The notes beneath the pieces are model-generated. The model made no database searches and was not told the DNA's origin. It was given only the letters and a program-made list of their open reading frames with translations. From the NCBI GenBank assembly GCA_034231615.1, contig CM067312.1, positions 2,149,001 to 2,213,000 on the forward strand: a stretch of 64,000 nt of DNA, given 5' to 3'. The DNA comes from Meghimatium bilineatum. Its lineage: Eukaryota > Mollusca > Gastropoda > Stylommatophora > Philomycidae. The position numbers were made by a program, and so were the translations under genes. This document shows positions 1-12,757 of this stretch, piece by piece (position 1 is the first letter of the stretch; each line of letters opens with the position of its first letter).

Positions 1-3
1 CAA

Positions 4-100
4 CTGTAGGTACTCGACTGTGGGTACTCAACTGAGTAAGGAAGGCCTGTGGGTACTCAGCTGAGTAAGGAAGGCCTGTGGGTACTCAGCTGAGTAAGGT
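4..100. repeat. 29-bp minisatellite, about 3.5 copies
   Basis: A unit built around gggtactcagctgagtaagg repeats head to tail with one or two substitutions per copy. The first copy is partial, so the array may start before the window. No coding potential is seen. Confidence 0.85.
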
Positions 101-199
101 ATGACAATGTGGTTAATCAACTGATTAAGTCATGTTTGTTTGTCGGAAAGTGTATGGTCTGTCATGAATTATGTGTTCACAGATAAATAGTTATTCTAT
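101..199 (+). repeat. 99-bp direct repeat, copy 1
   Basis: This stretch, beginning atgacaatgtggttaatc, recurs at 1272-1370 in the same orientation with only a few substitutions. The two copies are 1.17 kb apart and immediately precede element 1. They may be the ends of a small insertion or a segmental duplication. No gene is visible in them. Confidence 0.8.
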
Positions 200-885
200 T
201 ATAATCACTTTACACATTTGTGTCTCAAACTGGCGTGTGCGCCACTTGGTTGCGATTATACATCACTGACCACATAGAGTTCATAATTAACAACAAAAAC
301 ATGTATAGAGTTAGATATTTTGAGAAACTTAAATGTAACCATACATAAGGGTGGCAAGCAGAAACATTATAAAGTATATCAGGAAGGCCCCGGGTAACAC
401 ATGAAATATGGGTTTGATGTGCGTAGTACGACATAAAATACAACATACATGAACTATATACAGTGGTAAATTAGGCAAGTATGGTCATTTTGAGGGTCAT
501 CGTGAGAAAAATGAAATCAAATCCTCCTTTTAATAGAGAAGTAGAACATGGTAAGAATGCACACACTACCAGCACGCAAACACACACACAAGTGGTAATA
601 CAAGCAGACACGCCTAAATATATATGGCATATCATCTAATGAATGGTGCTTTCTAAAAATACAGGAATGGGATGTTTGAAAGAAAAGTATTTGTCCACCA
701 ATCCAAACGATTCAATATAGACGTCTCACACCTGACCCAAGTTAACAGTTGTCCCAATGTGTACACCAACCTTATCAACGAATCGACATAATCACTGCCA
801 ATAGTAACATTCGTATCACGTAACTCCGTAGCGCAAAGCTATAATTCTAAGGAATATAACAAGATAAATTAATTCCATACACAAG
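200..885. other. AT-rich non-coding stretch
   Basis: Only short chance reading frames are present, with no recognisable protein and no clear repeat. Confidence 0.5.
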
Positions 886-1089
886 ACGACGCGAACCAGC
901 TGATTCGAACTCGTGACACGTTGATACAAATTGAGACAACGCGAACCAGCTGATTCGAACTCGTAACACGTTGATCACAAAGTGAGACAACGCGAACCAG
1001 CTGATTCGTACTCGTAACACGTTGATCACAAAGTGAGACAACGCGAACCAGCTGATTCGAACTCGTGACACGTTGATCACAAAGTGAGA
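886..1089. repeat. 51-bp minisatellite, four copies
   Basis: Four head-to-tail copies contain gcgaaccagctgattcg and cacgttgat. The 51-bp period is a multiple of three, so it opens a spurious repetitive frame on the minus strand. Confidence 0.9.
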
Positions 1090-1271
1090 CGTCTTACACT
1101 CAACACCAGGGGAGATCATACATTAACACAAAAATAAAAATATAATGTTTGGTGAGGATGGTGCAGAAAAATAAGATTGTCGCCCTCATTTTCCTGGGCG
1201 ATGAATATCCAAATGTCATGGACCATAACATACACAGATGTGTGAATACGAAACGCATAATGATCATACAT

Positions 1272-1370
1272 ATGACAATGTGGTTAATCAACTGATTAAG
1301 TCATGTTCGTTTGTCGGAAAGTATATGGTCTGTCATGAATGATGTGTTCACAGATAAATAGTTATTCTAT
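1272..1370 (+). repeat. 99-bp direct repeat, copy 2
   Basis: Second copy of the sequence at 101-199, 49 bp before the left end of element 1. Between the two copies, 1090-1271 holds nothing recognisable. Confidence 0.8.
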
Positions 1371-1412
1371 AACCACTGATACAGATATATGCACCCAATG
1401 AAATCAAATGAC

Positions 1413-1418
1413 GGTATA
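1413..1418. repeat. 6-bp target-site duplication (left), element 1
   Basis: ggtata directly precedes AGTAGTATATAAGG. The identical ggtata follows the mirrored terminus at 22636-22641. A 6-bp duplication is the length made by Polinton/Maverick integrases. Confidence 0.85.
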
Positions 1419-1446
1419 AGTAGTATATAAGGTGCATTTGGATGTA

Positions 1447-4400
1447 TATTTTCCTGGCACCAATGACAAAGAAGGAAAAACCTGGCACCAAAGACAAAGA
1501 AGAATTAATTCCAAGGATAACAAGGCTTAGCTGAGTTTTTCTGGGGTTTCTGGGGTTTTCGTGAGGTATTTTTAAAAAAAAATATTTGGAAATTTTTTAT
1601 TTTGAGCTTAGTTTATTGTTAATTTTATTTATTGTCTAGAGTTTTCGTGTATTGTTTCTTTTTGAGCTTTTCCACTGTTTACTATTTAATGTAGTACCGT
1701 AGGATGTCTCCGGCCTTTACTTGTTGTTATTGTTGTGATATCTTGTTATATAAATAAACTGTCAAAAGGGTAATGGCGAGTCGTCTCTACATACACAAAT
1801 GATTCTCAAAAACCGTCTACCTCTTCTGTAATGTAGGTGTTGGTAGAATACACATGTCGGTTATTGCCAGGTCGGGTGTTACATGTGATAAGTCTCCTTG
1901 GTATTATAGATAAAAGGGGAATACATAATGGTCACATATATACAAACAACCATAGATAAAACATGAAGCTTTTTGAGTTGTGTTGAATATGTTTTTTATT
2001 CAGGTTTCCATTGTTTTAAATGAACATACATATATAATTAGCATGAAAATTGGCTTTATGTATACTTTATTTGTAACATACATTCATATAGGCATAACAC
2101 TCGTTAGTAGTCACATAGTTCAGGGAAATACCCGTTGTTTACATATATACATACAAAGCTTAGATAAAACATGAAGATTTGAATAGTTTATTTCATGTTA
2201 TGACAGGGTCATCCACCTAAGTTAACATAAAAAAACGCTTTGATGGTAGTCATAAATTTCAGGGAAATATATAATTTATACATATATACAGACAAACATA
2301 GTACCCTTTTAGTCCTCTATTCGTCGTTTTACACAAATATACAAAAAGTTAATATGCAAATTGTGGTTATGTAGGTTTTATTAGTAGCATACATTCATAT
2401 ATACATGAAATAACACCAGTTGGTAGGCACATAACTTAGTGAAATACATTATGCTTACACATATACATTAAAAACATAGATAAAATATGAAGAGTTTGAG
2501 TGGTGTACTTCATATTTTCGTCTTGGGACGGAGTCCCATAGCATGAGAATATGTTTTATTAATAATAGAGTGGTGGTTTAAATAGATAAAAAGGGCTTAC
2601 AGAGGTTGACCATGCCTCATATAATGCTATATATGTTATTATAGACATGAAATAAGAATTAATAACTGTCGTAGAATTAGATTTTGTGTCAGATATTCAG
2701 GGGAATAGTCGAAATGTCATCGGTCTGTACCTGTCGCTTTATGTAGAAATAGGACAGGGCGGCTCTATCTTGTTCGTATGTGTAAATAGCTGACTTGTGA
2801 ACTTTGAAACCTACATTTTTACCGCCGTGTGCCTTTTGTGTGCTTAAAACAGCTAAAAATATGTTTCTGTCAAATGTGTTATGTTGAAGACTCAACCCTT
2901 TAGTCGATATCTTATTATAGTCACCAAAGCAAAAAATAAGTTTACTACAAAGAGCTATAATACCCTTTCCTGAATATTCGAGTTTGAATAAGCCTGGACA
3001 TCTTTTATCAAAGAATCTAGCTTCGATGCAGTGTGGACACTCTTTCGGAGGACTGAGGAGCCTTTCTGTATGCATCTGGCAGCATTCTCAGGGAAACCAC
3101 CATAAACTCGGAGAAATTCAGCTTTCATGTCTGGTTTAATGACATCGTCGAGATTGAGAGCTGATAAGGCTAAATATAAGGAATCAGTATCTATCTCCGT
3201 TAATTCAAAGTCAGGCCTATCGACAAATCTGTCCAGGAAATCGTAGTAAAATTCCAACATTCTCATCTTGGCATACTGGTAGACGAAAAACCCTATCTGT
3301 AATGGGAGGTCCCAATTAATTTTCTTTTTACTCATCTCTACTTCAAAAATGTCATCAGCGATTGCCGTCATGTTTTTAAAGCGGGGGGAATTTATTAATT
3401 TAATGTTTCATCACCTCTAACATAGGATACATCTGCGTGTCTGGCCTTATTAGTCAAAGTTTTCCCATAGGCCGAATTGCCCAACAACTTCATAGTGTCA
3501 CTCGTGATTGAATCGCCGGGTGAAAGGTCACCATTACGTCTAGCTGCTGTGACAGTATCTCCAAACTGTTTGAAACAAGCTACAGGTTGATACTCAAGCA
3601 CTTGATAAATTTCGGTTACCACCAAACCATGATTAAGATACCATTTTAACAATGGTGTAGCTAGTAGAATTTTTTTACCGAAATAGCTACCGATAAATGT
3701 ACGTCTAGGCGTCGTTAATAGATTATGCTCTTCTGCATATCTCTGCATTAGAGGACCAATGTCTGCTCTAGTAACATCTATATTTTTGAATATAGGTGTC
3801 ATTTCAGCAAAGTGAGCCTTCAGGGGTTCTGGTACGTGGATATCGCACGCGACTAATCCAAATAAGGTCTCGTCAGTGACAGAAACCAGAATCTGCTGAA
3901 CCGATAACGGGTATTTTTCAATAAAATAGTCCCCCGAGCGGAAGGTTCCGAAGTGGTGAACACCGAACAAGTCTAGACAAGTTCTAATACCATTGAGAAA
4001 GATAACTTGAGACAACACAGTGGAACTAATTCTGTGCTAACGCGAATAGATAACAACAGAGCCCAAAAATAAACAGCAAGGGTAACAAACAACACGAAAA
4101 CGATAGAAAATAAACAAAATTAACTATAAAACTAAGATTAAAATAAAGAATTTTAATGGAACCGGGTTAAAAGGGTTTATCTAGTTGTGAAAAGTATTAG
4201 CATGTGAGGAAACACATCTAAAACACTTCAAATGTTTATATGAGAACCAGACTTGTAGACAGAGAGAGATTGCTACTCACCACGACAATTTGGTTTATAT
4301 AGCAAGACATGACAACACGTAATAAACACAGAATTTAGGTACTTGTAACAGCAAAATAGAAGATGTAGAGAACTTTCGTTGTAGGCGGAGAGTGCCCCTC

Positions 4401-5008
4401 AGCACATAGGGCAATTCACTTATTTAACAAGACATCACAACCCAAAATAAACACAGAATTTAGGCGCATGTAGCAATATAAGAAAAGATATATAGGGATT
4501 TTGAGAAAAATTGTTGTTGGCGGCCTTTCATGACAACAAACTTATATAACAGAACGCAAAGAACGGATGGTACCACATTAAACAAACACAAAAAAATCAA
4601 AAATATGACAATGGTAGACACGTCACTCTTAACCACAACCTATGGTTAAAAGGTAACATACACCAGTATAAATAAATTATATCTGTAATTAACATTACAG
4701 ACATTAACTAAACATCTTTTATTTCACTAGTAGTAGCCAACAGCAAAGTTATAAATCCGGTTCAACTCATTTAGTAGGACATAATAAGATCGATATTTTG
4801 TATTTTATTAAGAAGACCATCGAATTATATTATAGTAGATCTTGTAGAGAAATACACCCTGTATACAAAACACGCATTTAAATCAGTAAATAAATATAAA
4901 TAAAATTGATTTATGTCATATACCCGTGAAGTTGGTGAAAAATGTTATTATTTCCCTTTACTAGCACTACTTATATTTTTGGGCAAGGGGATATAATCAC
5001 ATTTTTGG
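1447..5008 (-). repeat. Tandem unit A, left arm (3.56 kb)
   Basis: The unit starts tattttcctggcacc and contains a 0.6-kb AT-rich leader, then several imperfect sub-repeats around ataaaacatgaag (about 1960-2500), then polymerase pseudogene A on the minus strand. The last 1 kb (4020-5008) has no gene and corresponds to sequence upstream of the polymerase frame. This outermost unit differs from units B and C by scattered substitutions and small indels. Confidence 0.85.
2689..4018 (-). pseudogene. pPolB C-terminal half, copy A (Polinton-type), frameshifted
   Basis: A remnant of a protein-primed family-B DNA polymerase, the replicase of Polinton/Maverick elements. It survives as three overlapping frames: 3395-4018 (207 codons), 2955-3371, and 2689-3075. 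In order it shows the block DIHVPEPLKAHFAEM, an IGSYFGKKILLATPLLKWYL block, motif B as KLLGNSAYGK, and motif C with the canonical IDTDSLY. It ends with the conserved tail (ALCSK...SYFYIKRQV...PLNI). Relative to the other copies a 1-base deletion follows GDET and a 4-base deletion follows FLRVY, each shifting the frame. The exonuclease domain and motif A are absent and the frame opens at a non-ATG codon, so no active enzyme is possible. Family assignment is from remembered motif order. Confidence 0.8.
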
Positions 5009-8000
5009 TATTTTCCTGGCACCAATGACAAAGAAGGAAAAAACCTGGCACCAAATACAAAGAAGAATTAATTCCAAGGATAACAAGGCTTAGCTGAGTT
5101 TTTCTGGGGGTTTCTGGGGTTTTCGTGAGGTATTTAAAAAAAATATTTTGAAATATTTTATTTTGAGCTTAGTTTATTGTTAATTTTATTTATTGTCTAG
5201 AGTTTTCGTGTATTGTTTCTTTTTGAGCTTTTCCAATGTTTACTATTTAATGTAGTACCGTAGGATGTCTCCGGCCTTTACTTGTTGTTATTGTTGTGAT
5301 ATCTTGTTATATAAATAAACTGTCAAAAGGGTAATGGCGAGTCGTCTCTACATACACAAATGATTCTCAAAAACCGTCTACCTCTTCTGTAATGTAGTTG
5401 TTGGTAGAATACACATGTCGGTTATTGCCAGGTCGGGTGTTACATGTGATAAGTCTCCTTGGTATTATAGATAAAAGGGGAATAAATAATGGTCACATAT
5501 ATACAAACAACCATAGATAAAACATGAAGCTTTTTCAGTTGTGTTGAATAGGTTTTTTATTCAGGTTTCCATTGTTTTAAATGAACATACATATATAATT
5601 AGCATGAAAATTGGATTTATGTATACTTTATTTGTAACATACATTCATATAGGCATAACACTCGTTAGTAGTCACATAGTTCAGGGAAATACCCGTTGTT
5701 TACATATATACATACAAAGCTTAGATAAAACATGAAGATTTGAATAGTTTATTTCATGTTATGACAGAGTCGTCCACCTAAGTTAACATAAAAAAAAACG
5801 CTTTGATGGTAGTCATAAATTTCAGGGAAATATATAATTTATACATATATACAGACAAACATAGTACCCTTTTAGTCCTCTATTCGTCGTTTTACGCAAA
5901 TATACAAAAAGTTAATATGCAAAGTGTGCTTATGTAGGTTTTATTAGTAGCATACATTCATATATACATGAAATAACACCAGTTGGTAGGCACATAACTT
6001 AGGGAAATACATTATGCTTACACATATACATTAAAAACATAGATAAAATATGAAGAGTTTGAGTGGTGTAATTCATATTTTCGTCTTGGGACGGAGTCCC
6101 ATAGCATGAAAATATGTTTTATTAATAATAGAGTGGTGGTTTAAATACATAAAAAAGGCTTACAGAGGTTGACCATGCCTCATATAATGCTATATATGTT
6201 ATTATATACATGAAATAAGAATTAATAACTGTCGTAGAATTAGATTTTGTGTCAGATATTCAGGGGAATAGTCGAGATGTCATCGGTCTGGACCTGTCGC
6301 TTTATGTAGAAATATGACAGGGCGGCTCTATCTTGTTCGTATGTGTAAATGGCTGACTTGTGAACTTTGAAACCTACATTTTTACCGCCGTGTGCCTTTT
6401 GTGTGCTTAAAACAGCTAAAAATATGTTTCTGTCAAATGTGTTATGTTGATGACTCAACCCTTTAGTCGATATCTTATTATAGTCACCAAAGCAAAAATA
6501 AGTTTACTACAAAGAGCTATAATACCCTTTCCTGAATATTCGAGTTTGAATAAGCCTGGTCATCTTTTATCAAAGACTCTAGCTTCGATGCAGTGTGGAC
6601 ACTCTTTCGGAGGACTGAGGAGCCTTTCTGTATGCATCTGGCAGCATTCTCGGGGAAACCACTGGTCATAAACTCGGAGAAATTCAGCTTTCATGTCTGG
6701 TTTAATGACACCGTCGAGATTGAGAGCTGATAAGGCTAAATATAAGGAATCATAATCTATCTCCGTTAATTTAAAGCCAGCCCTATCGACAAATCTGTCC
6801 AGGAAATCGTAGTAAAATTCCAACATTCTCATCTTGGCATACTGGTAGACGAAAAACCCTATCTGTAATGGGAGGTCCCAATTAATTTTCTTTTTACTCA
6901 TCTCTACTTCAAAAATGTCATCAGCGATCGCCGTCATGTTTTTAAAGCGTGGGGAATTTATTAATTTTGATGTTTCATCACCTCTAACATAGGATACATC
7001 GGCGTGTCTGGCCTTATTAGTCAAAGTTTTCCCATAGGCCGAATTGCCCAACAACTTCATAGTGTCACTCGTGATTGAAGCGCCGGGTGAAACGTCACCA
7101 TTACGTCTAGCTGCTGTGACAGTATCTCCAAACTGTTTGAAACAAGCTACAGGTTGGTACTCAAGCACTTGATAAATTTCGGTTACCACCAAACCATGAT
7201 TAAGATACCATTTTAACAATGGTGTAGCTAGTAGAATTTTTTTACCGAAATAGCTACCGATCAATGTACGTCTAGGCGTCGTTAATAGATTAGGCTCTTC
7301 TGCATATCTCTGCATTAGAGGACCAATGTCTGCTCTAGTAACATCTATATTTTTGAATATAGGTGTCATTTCAGCAAAGTGAGCCTTCAGGGGTTCTGGT
7401 ACGTGGATATCGCACGCGACTAATCCAAATAAGGTCTCGTCAGTGACAGAAACCAGAATCTGCTGAACCGATAACGGGTATTTTTCAATAAAATAGTCCC
7501 CCGAGCGGAAGGTTCCGAAGTGGTGAACACCGAACAAGTCTAGACAAGTTCTAATACCATTGAGGAAGATAACTTGAGACAACACAGTGGAGCTAATTCT
7601 GTGCTAACGCGAATAGATAACAACAGAGCCCAAAAATAAACAGCAAGGGTAACAAACAACACGAAAACGATAGAAAATAAACAAAATTAACTATAAAACT
7701 AAGATTAAAATAAAGAATTTTAATGGAACCGGGTTAAAAGGGTTTATCTAGTTGTGAAAAGTATTAGCATGTGAGGAAACACATCTAAAACACTTCAAAT
7801 GTTTATATGAGAACCAGGCTTGTAGGCAGAGAGAGATTGCTACTCATCACGACAATTGGGTTTATATAGCAAGACATGACAACACATAATAAACACAGAA
7901 TTTAGGTACTTGTAACAGCAAAATAGAAGATGTAGAGAACTTTCGTTGTAGGCGGAGAGTGCCCCTCAGCACATAGGGCAATTCACTTATTTAACAAGAC

Positions 8001-8575
8001 AGCACAACCCAAAATAAACACAGAATTTAGGCGCATGTAGCAATATAAGAAAAGATATATAGGGATTTTGAGAAAAATTGTTGTTGGCGGCCTTTCATGA
8101 CAACAAACTTATATAACAGAACGCAAAGAACGGATGGTACCACATTAAACAAACACAAAAAAATCAAAAATATGACAATGGTAGACACGTCACTCTTAAC
8201 CACAACCTATGGTTAAAAGGTAACATACACCAGTATAAATAAATTATATCTGTAATTAACATTACAGACATTAACTAAACATCTTTTATTTCACTAGTAG
8301 TAGCCAACAGCAAAGTTATAAATCCGGTTCAACTCATTTAGTAGGACATAATAAGATCGATATTTTGTATTTTATTAAGAAGACCATCGAATTATATTAT
8401 AGTAGATCTTGTAGAGAAATACACCCTGTATACAAAACACGCATTTAAATCAGTAAATAAATATAAATAAAATTGATTTATGTCATATACCCGTGAAGTT
8501 GGTGAAAAATGTTATTATTTCCCTTTACTAGCACTACTTATATTTTTGGGCAAGGGGATATAATCACATTTTTGG
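5009..8575 (-). repeat. Tandem unit B, left arm (3567 bp)
   Basis: Repeats at an offset of 3567 bp with unit C and appears identical to it over long stretches, including the same inactivating lesions in the polymerase frame. Stretches 5009-6250 and 7590-8575 hold no gene. Confidence 0.88.
6252..7585 (-). pseudogene. pPolB C-terminal half, copy B
   Basis: The longest continuous piece is 6560-7585 (341 codons, opening at GTG just after an in-frame stop), followed by a 68-codon tail frame at 6252-6458. Two lesions separate them: TGA replaces the Cys codon after FDKR, and one T is missing from a T-run in the ALCSK block. Motif B (LLGNSAYGK) is intact, but motif C reads IDYDSLY instead of DTDS, a change at the second position of the metal-binding signature. 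The frame between the deletion sites of copy A is uninterrupted here, so this copy decayed independently of A. Confidence 0.8.
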
Positions 8576-11500
8576 TATTTTCCTGGCACCAATGACAAAG
8601 AAGGAAAAAACCTGGCACCAAATACAAAGAAGAATTAATTCCAAGGATAACAAGGCTTAGCTGAGTTTTTCTGGGGGTTTCTGGGGTTTTCGTGAGGTAT
8701 TTAAAAAAAATATTTTGAAATATTTTATTTTGAGCTTAGTTTATTGTTAATTTTATTTATTGTCTAGAGTTTTCGTGTATTGTTTCTTTTTGAGCTTTTC
8801 CAATGTTTACTATTTAATGTAGTACCGTAGGATGTCTCCGGCCTTTACTTGTTGTTATTGTTGTGATATCTTGTTATATAAATAAACTGTCAAAAGGGTA
8901 ATGGCGAGTCGTCTCTACATACACAAATGATTCTCAAAAACCGTCTACCTCTTCTGTAATGTAGTTGTTGGTAGAATACACATGTCGGTTATTGCCAGGT
9001 CGGGTGTTACATGTGATAAGTCTCCTTGGTATTATAGATAAAAGGGGAATAAATAATGGTCACATATATACAAACAACCATAGATAAAACATGAAGCTTT
9101 TTCAGTTGTGTTGAATAGGTTTTTTATTCAGGTTTCCATTGTTTTAAATGAACATACATATATAATTAGCATGAAAATTGGATTTATGTATACTTTATTT
9201 GTAACATACATTCATATAGGCATAACACTCGTTAGTAGTCACATAGTTCAGGGAAATACCCGTTGTTTACATATATACATACAAAGCTTAGATAAAACAT
9301 GAAGATTTGAATAGTTTATTTCATGTTATGACAGAGTCGTCCACCTAAGTTAACATAAAAAAAAACGCTTTGATGGTAGTCATAAATTTCAGGGAAATAT
9401 ATAATTTATACATATATACAGACAAACATAGTACCCTTTTAGTCCTCTATTCGTCGTTTTACGCAAATATACAAAAAGTTAATATGCAAAGTGTGCTTAT
9501 GTAGGTTTTATTAGTAGCATACATTCATATATACATGAAATAACACCAGTTGGTAGGCACATAACTTAGGGAAATACATTATGCTTACACATATACATTA
9601 AAAACATAGATAAAATATGAAGAGTTTGAGTGGTGTAATTCATATTTTCGTCTTGGGACGGAGTCCCATAGCATGAAAATATGTTTTATTAATAATAGAG
9701 TGGTGGTTTAAATACATAAAAAAGGCTTACAGAGGTTGACCATGCCTCATATAATGCTATATATGTTATTATATACATGAAATAAGAATTAATAACTGTC
9801 GTAGAATTAGATTTTGTGTCAGATATTCAGGGGAATAGTCGAGATGTCATCGGTCTGGACCTGTCGCTTTATGTAGAAATATGACAGGGCGGCTCTATCT
9901 TGTTCGTATGTGTAAATGGCTGACTTGTGAACTTTGAAACCTACATTTTTACCGCCGTGTGCCTTTTGTGTGCTTAAAACAGCTAAAAATATGTTTCTGT
10001 CAAATGTGTTATGTTGATGACTCAACCCTTTAGTCGATATCTTATTATAGTCACCAAAGCAAAAATAAGTTTACTACAAAGAGCTATAATACCCTTTCCT
10101 GAATATTCGAGTTTGAATAAGCCTGGTCATCTTTTATCAAAGACTCTAGCTTCGATGCAGTGTGGACACTCTTTCGGAGGACTGAGGAGCCTTTCTGTAT
10201 GCATCTGGCAGCATTCTCGGGGAAACCACTGGTCATAAACTCGGAGAAATTCAGCTTTCATGTCTGGTTTAATGACACCGTCGAGATTGAGAGCTGATAA
10301 GGCTAAATATAAGGAATCATAATCTATCTCCGTTAATTTAAAGCCAGCCCTATCGACAAATCTGTCCAGGAAATCGTAGTAAAATTCCAACATTCTCATC
10401 TTGGCATACTGGTAGACGAAAAACCCTATCTGTAATGGGAGGTCCCAATTAATTTTCTTTTTACTCATCTCTACTTCAAAAATGTCATCAGCGATCGCCG
10501 TCATGTTTTTAAAGCGTGGGGAATTTATTAATTTTGATGTTTCATCACCTCTAACATAGGATACATCGGCGTGTCTGGCCTTATTAGTCAAAGTTTTCCC
10601 ATAGGCCGAATTGCCCAACAACTTCATAGTGTCACTCGTGATTGAAGCGCCGGGTGAAACGTCACCATTACGTCTAGCTGCTGTGACAGTATCTCCAAAC
10701 TGTTTGAAACAAGCTACAGGTTGGTACTCAAGCACTTGATAAATTTCGGTTACCACCAAACCATGATTAAGATACCATTTTAACAATGGTGTAGCTAGTA
10801 GAATTTTTTTACCGAAATAGCTACCGATCAATGTACGTCTAGGCGTCGTTAATAGATTAGGCTCTTCTGCATATCTCTGCATTAGAGGACCAATGTCTGC
10901 TCTAGTAACATCTATATTTTTGAATATAGGTGTCATTTCAGCAAAGTGAGCCTTCAGGGGTTCTGGTACGTGGATATCGCACGCGACTAATCCAAATAAG
11001 GTCTCGTCAGTGACAGAAACCAGAATCTGCTGAACCGATAACGGGTATTTTTCAATAAAATAGTCCCCCGAGCGGAAGGTTCCGAAGTGGTGAACACCGA
11101 ACAAGTCTAGACAAGTTCTAATACCATTGAGGAAGATAACTTGAGACAACACAGTGGAGCTAATTCTGTGCTAACGCGAATAGATAACAACAGAGCCCAA
11201 AAATAAACAGCAAGGGTAACAAACAACACGAAAACGATAGAAAATAAACAAAATTAACTATAAAACTAAGATTAAAATAAAGAATTTTAATGGAACCGGG
11301 TTAAAAGGGTTTATCTAGTTGTGAAAAGTATTAGCATGTGAGGAAACACATCTAAAACACTTCAAATGTTTATATGAGAACCAGGCTTGTAGGCAGAGAG
11401 AGATTGCTACTCATCACGACAATTGGGTTTATATAGCAAGACATGACAACACATAATAAACACAGAATTTAGGTACTTGTAACAGCAAAATAGAAGATGT

Positions 11501-12022
11501 AGAGAACTTTCGTTGTAGGCGGAGAGTGCCCCTCAGCACATAGGGCAATTCACTTATTTAACAAGACAGCACAACCCAAAATAAACACAGAATTTAGGCG
11601 CATGTAGCAATATAAGAAAAGATATATAGGGATTTTGAGAAAAATTGTTGTTGGCGGCCTTTCATGACAACAAACTTATATAACAGAACGCAAAGAACGG
11701 AGACACCAGATGGTACTACATTAAACAAACACAAAAAAATCAAAAATATGACAATGGTAGACACGTCACTCTTAACCACAACCTATGGTTAAAAGGTAAC
11801 ATACACCAGTATAAATAAATTACATCTGTAATTAACATTACAGACATTAACTAAACATCTTTTATTTCACTAGTAGTAGCCAACAGCAAAGTTATAAATC
11901 CGGTTCAACTCATTTAGTAGGACATAATAAGATCGATATTTTGTATTATATTAAGAAGACCATCGAATTATATTATAGTAGATCTTGTAGAGAAATATAC
12001 CCTGTATACAAAGCACGCATTT
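8576..12022 (-). repeat. Tandem unit C, left arm, cut by the palindrome axis
   Basis: About 120 bp shorter than unit B because the axis falls inside the upstream region, at acgcatttaaat. It differs from B near the axis: 11700-11710 carries an extra agacaccag-type segment missing from units A and B. Stretches 8576-9818 and 11160-12022 hold no gene. Confidence 0.85.
9819..11152 (-). pseudogene. pPolB C-terminal half, copy C
   Basis: The translated protein is the same as copy B, including DYDS at motif C, the TGA after FDKR and the T-run frameshift. These lesions therefore predate the B/C duplication. The main frame is 10127-11152 and the tail frame 9819-10025. Confidence 0.8.
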
Positions 12023-12030
12023 AAATCCGT
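12023..12030. other. Palindrome axis of element 1
   Basis: The 8-bp spacer aaatccgt lies between acgcattt and aaatgcgt. In units A and B the same point continues into cagtaaataaatat, so the axis falls at a place where normal unit sequence was interrupted and copied back. Confidence 0.8.
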
Positions 12031-12725
12031 AAATGCGTGTTTGTATACAGGGTATATTTCTCTACAAGATCTACTATAATATAATTCGATGGTCTTCTTA
12101 ATATAATACAAAATATCGATCTTATTATGTCCTACTAAATGAGTTGAACCGGATTTATAACTTTGCTGTTGGCTACTACTAGTGAAATAAAAGATGTTTA
12201 GTTAATGTCTGTAATGTTAATTACAGATATAATTTATTTATACTGGTGTATGTTACCTTTTAACCATAGGTTGTGGTTAAGAGTGACGTGTCTACCATTG
12301 TCATATTTTTGATTTTTTTTGTGTTTGTTTAATGTAGTACCATCTGGTGTCTCCGTTCTTTGCGTTCTGTTATATAAGTTTGTTGTCATGAAAGGCCGCC
12401 AACAACAATTTTTTCTCAAAATCCCTATATATCTTTTCTTATATTGCTACATGCGCCTAAATTCTGTGTTTATTTTGGGTTGTGATGTCTTGTTAAATAA
12501 GTGAATTGCCCTATGTGCTGAGGGGCACTCTCCGCCTACAACGAAAGTTCTCTACATCTTCTATTTTGCTGTTACAAGTACCTAAATTCTGTGTTTATTA
12601 TGTGTTGTCATGTCTTGCTATATAAACCCAATTGTCGTGATGAGTAGCAATCTCTCTCTGCCTACAAGCCTGGTTCTCATATAAACATTTGAAGTGTTTT
12701 AGATGTGTTTCCTCACATGCTAATA

Positions 12726-12757
12726 CTTTTCACAACTAGATAAACCCTTTTAACCCG
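12726..12757 (+). promoter_or_regulatory. Shared element motif upstream of polymerase frame
   Basis: CTTTTCACAACTAGATAAAC followed by a CTTTTAAC-like stretch. One copy lies in every unit (also near 16293 and 19860, and on the minus strand of the left arm). The same core is repeated about 14 times per arm in element 2. It could be a protein-binding or replication signal; the role is inferred only from sharing and position. Confidence 0.45.

Larger units (their letters stand above)
1419..12022. repeat. Element 1 left arm (10.6-kb inverted repeat)
   Basis: Mirror of 12031-22635. The few differences seen by eye are single substitutions and one-base changes in homopolymers; for example gcacaaccc near 11570 faces gggttgtgatg near 12475. 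The first 28 bp (1419-1446) are unique terminal sequence and the rest is the unit array. The axis is an 8-bp spacer (12023-12030). Confidence 0.92.

Noticed and set aside
1980-2174. 64-codon frame repeated six times (MLN(M/R)FFIQVS...)
   Set aside because: Conserved only because it lies in the tandem and mirrored units; AT-rich, lies on the strand opposite the polymerase frame, and no domain is recognised.
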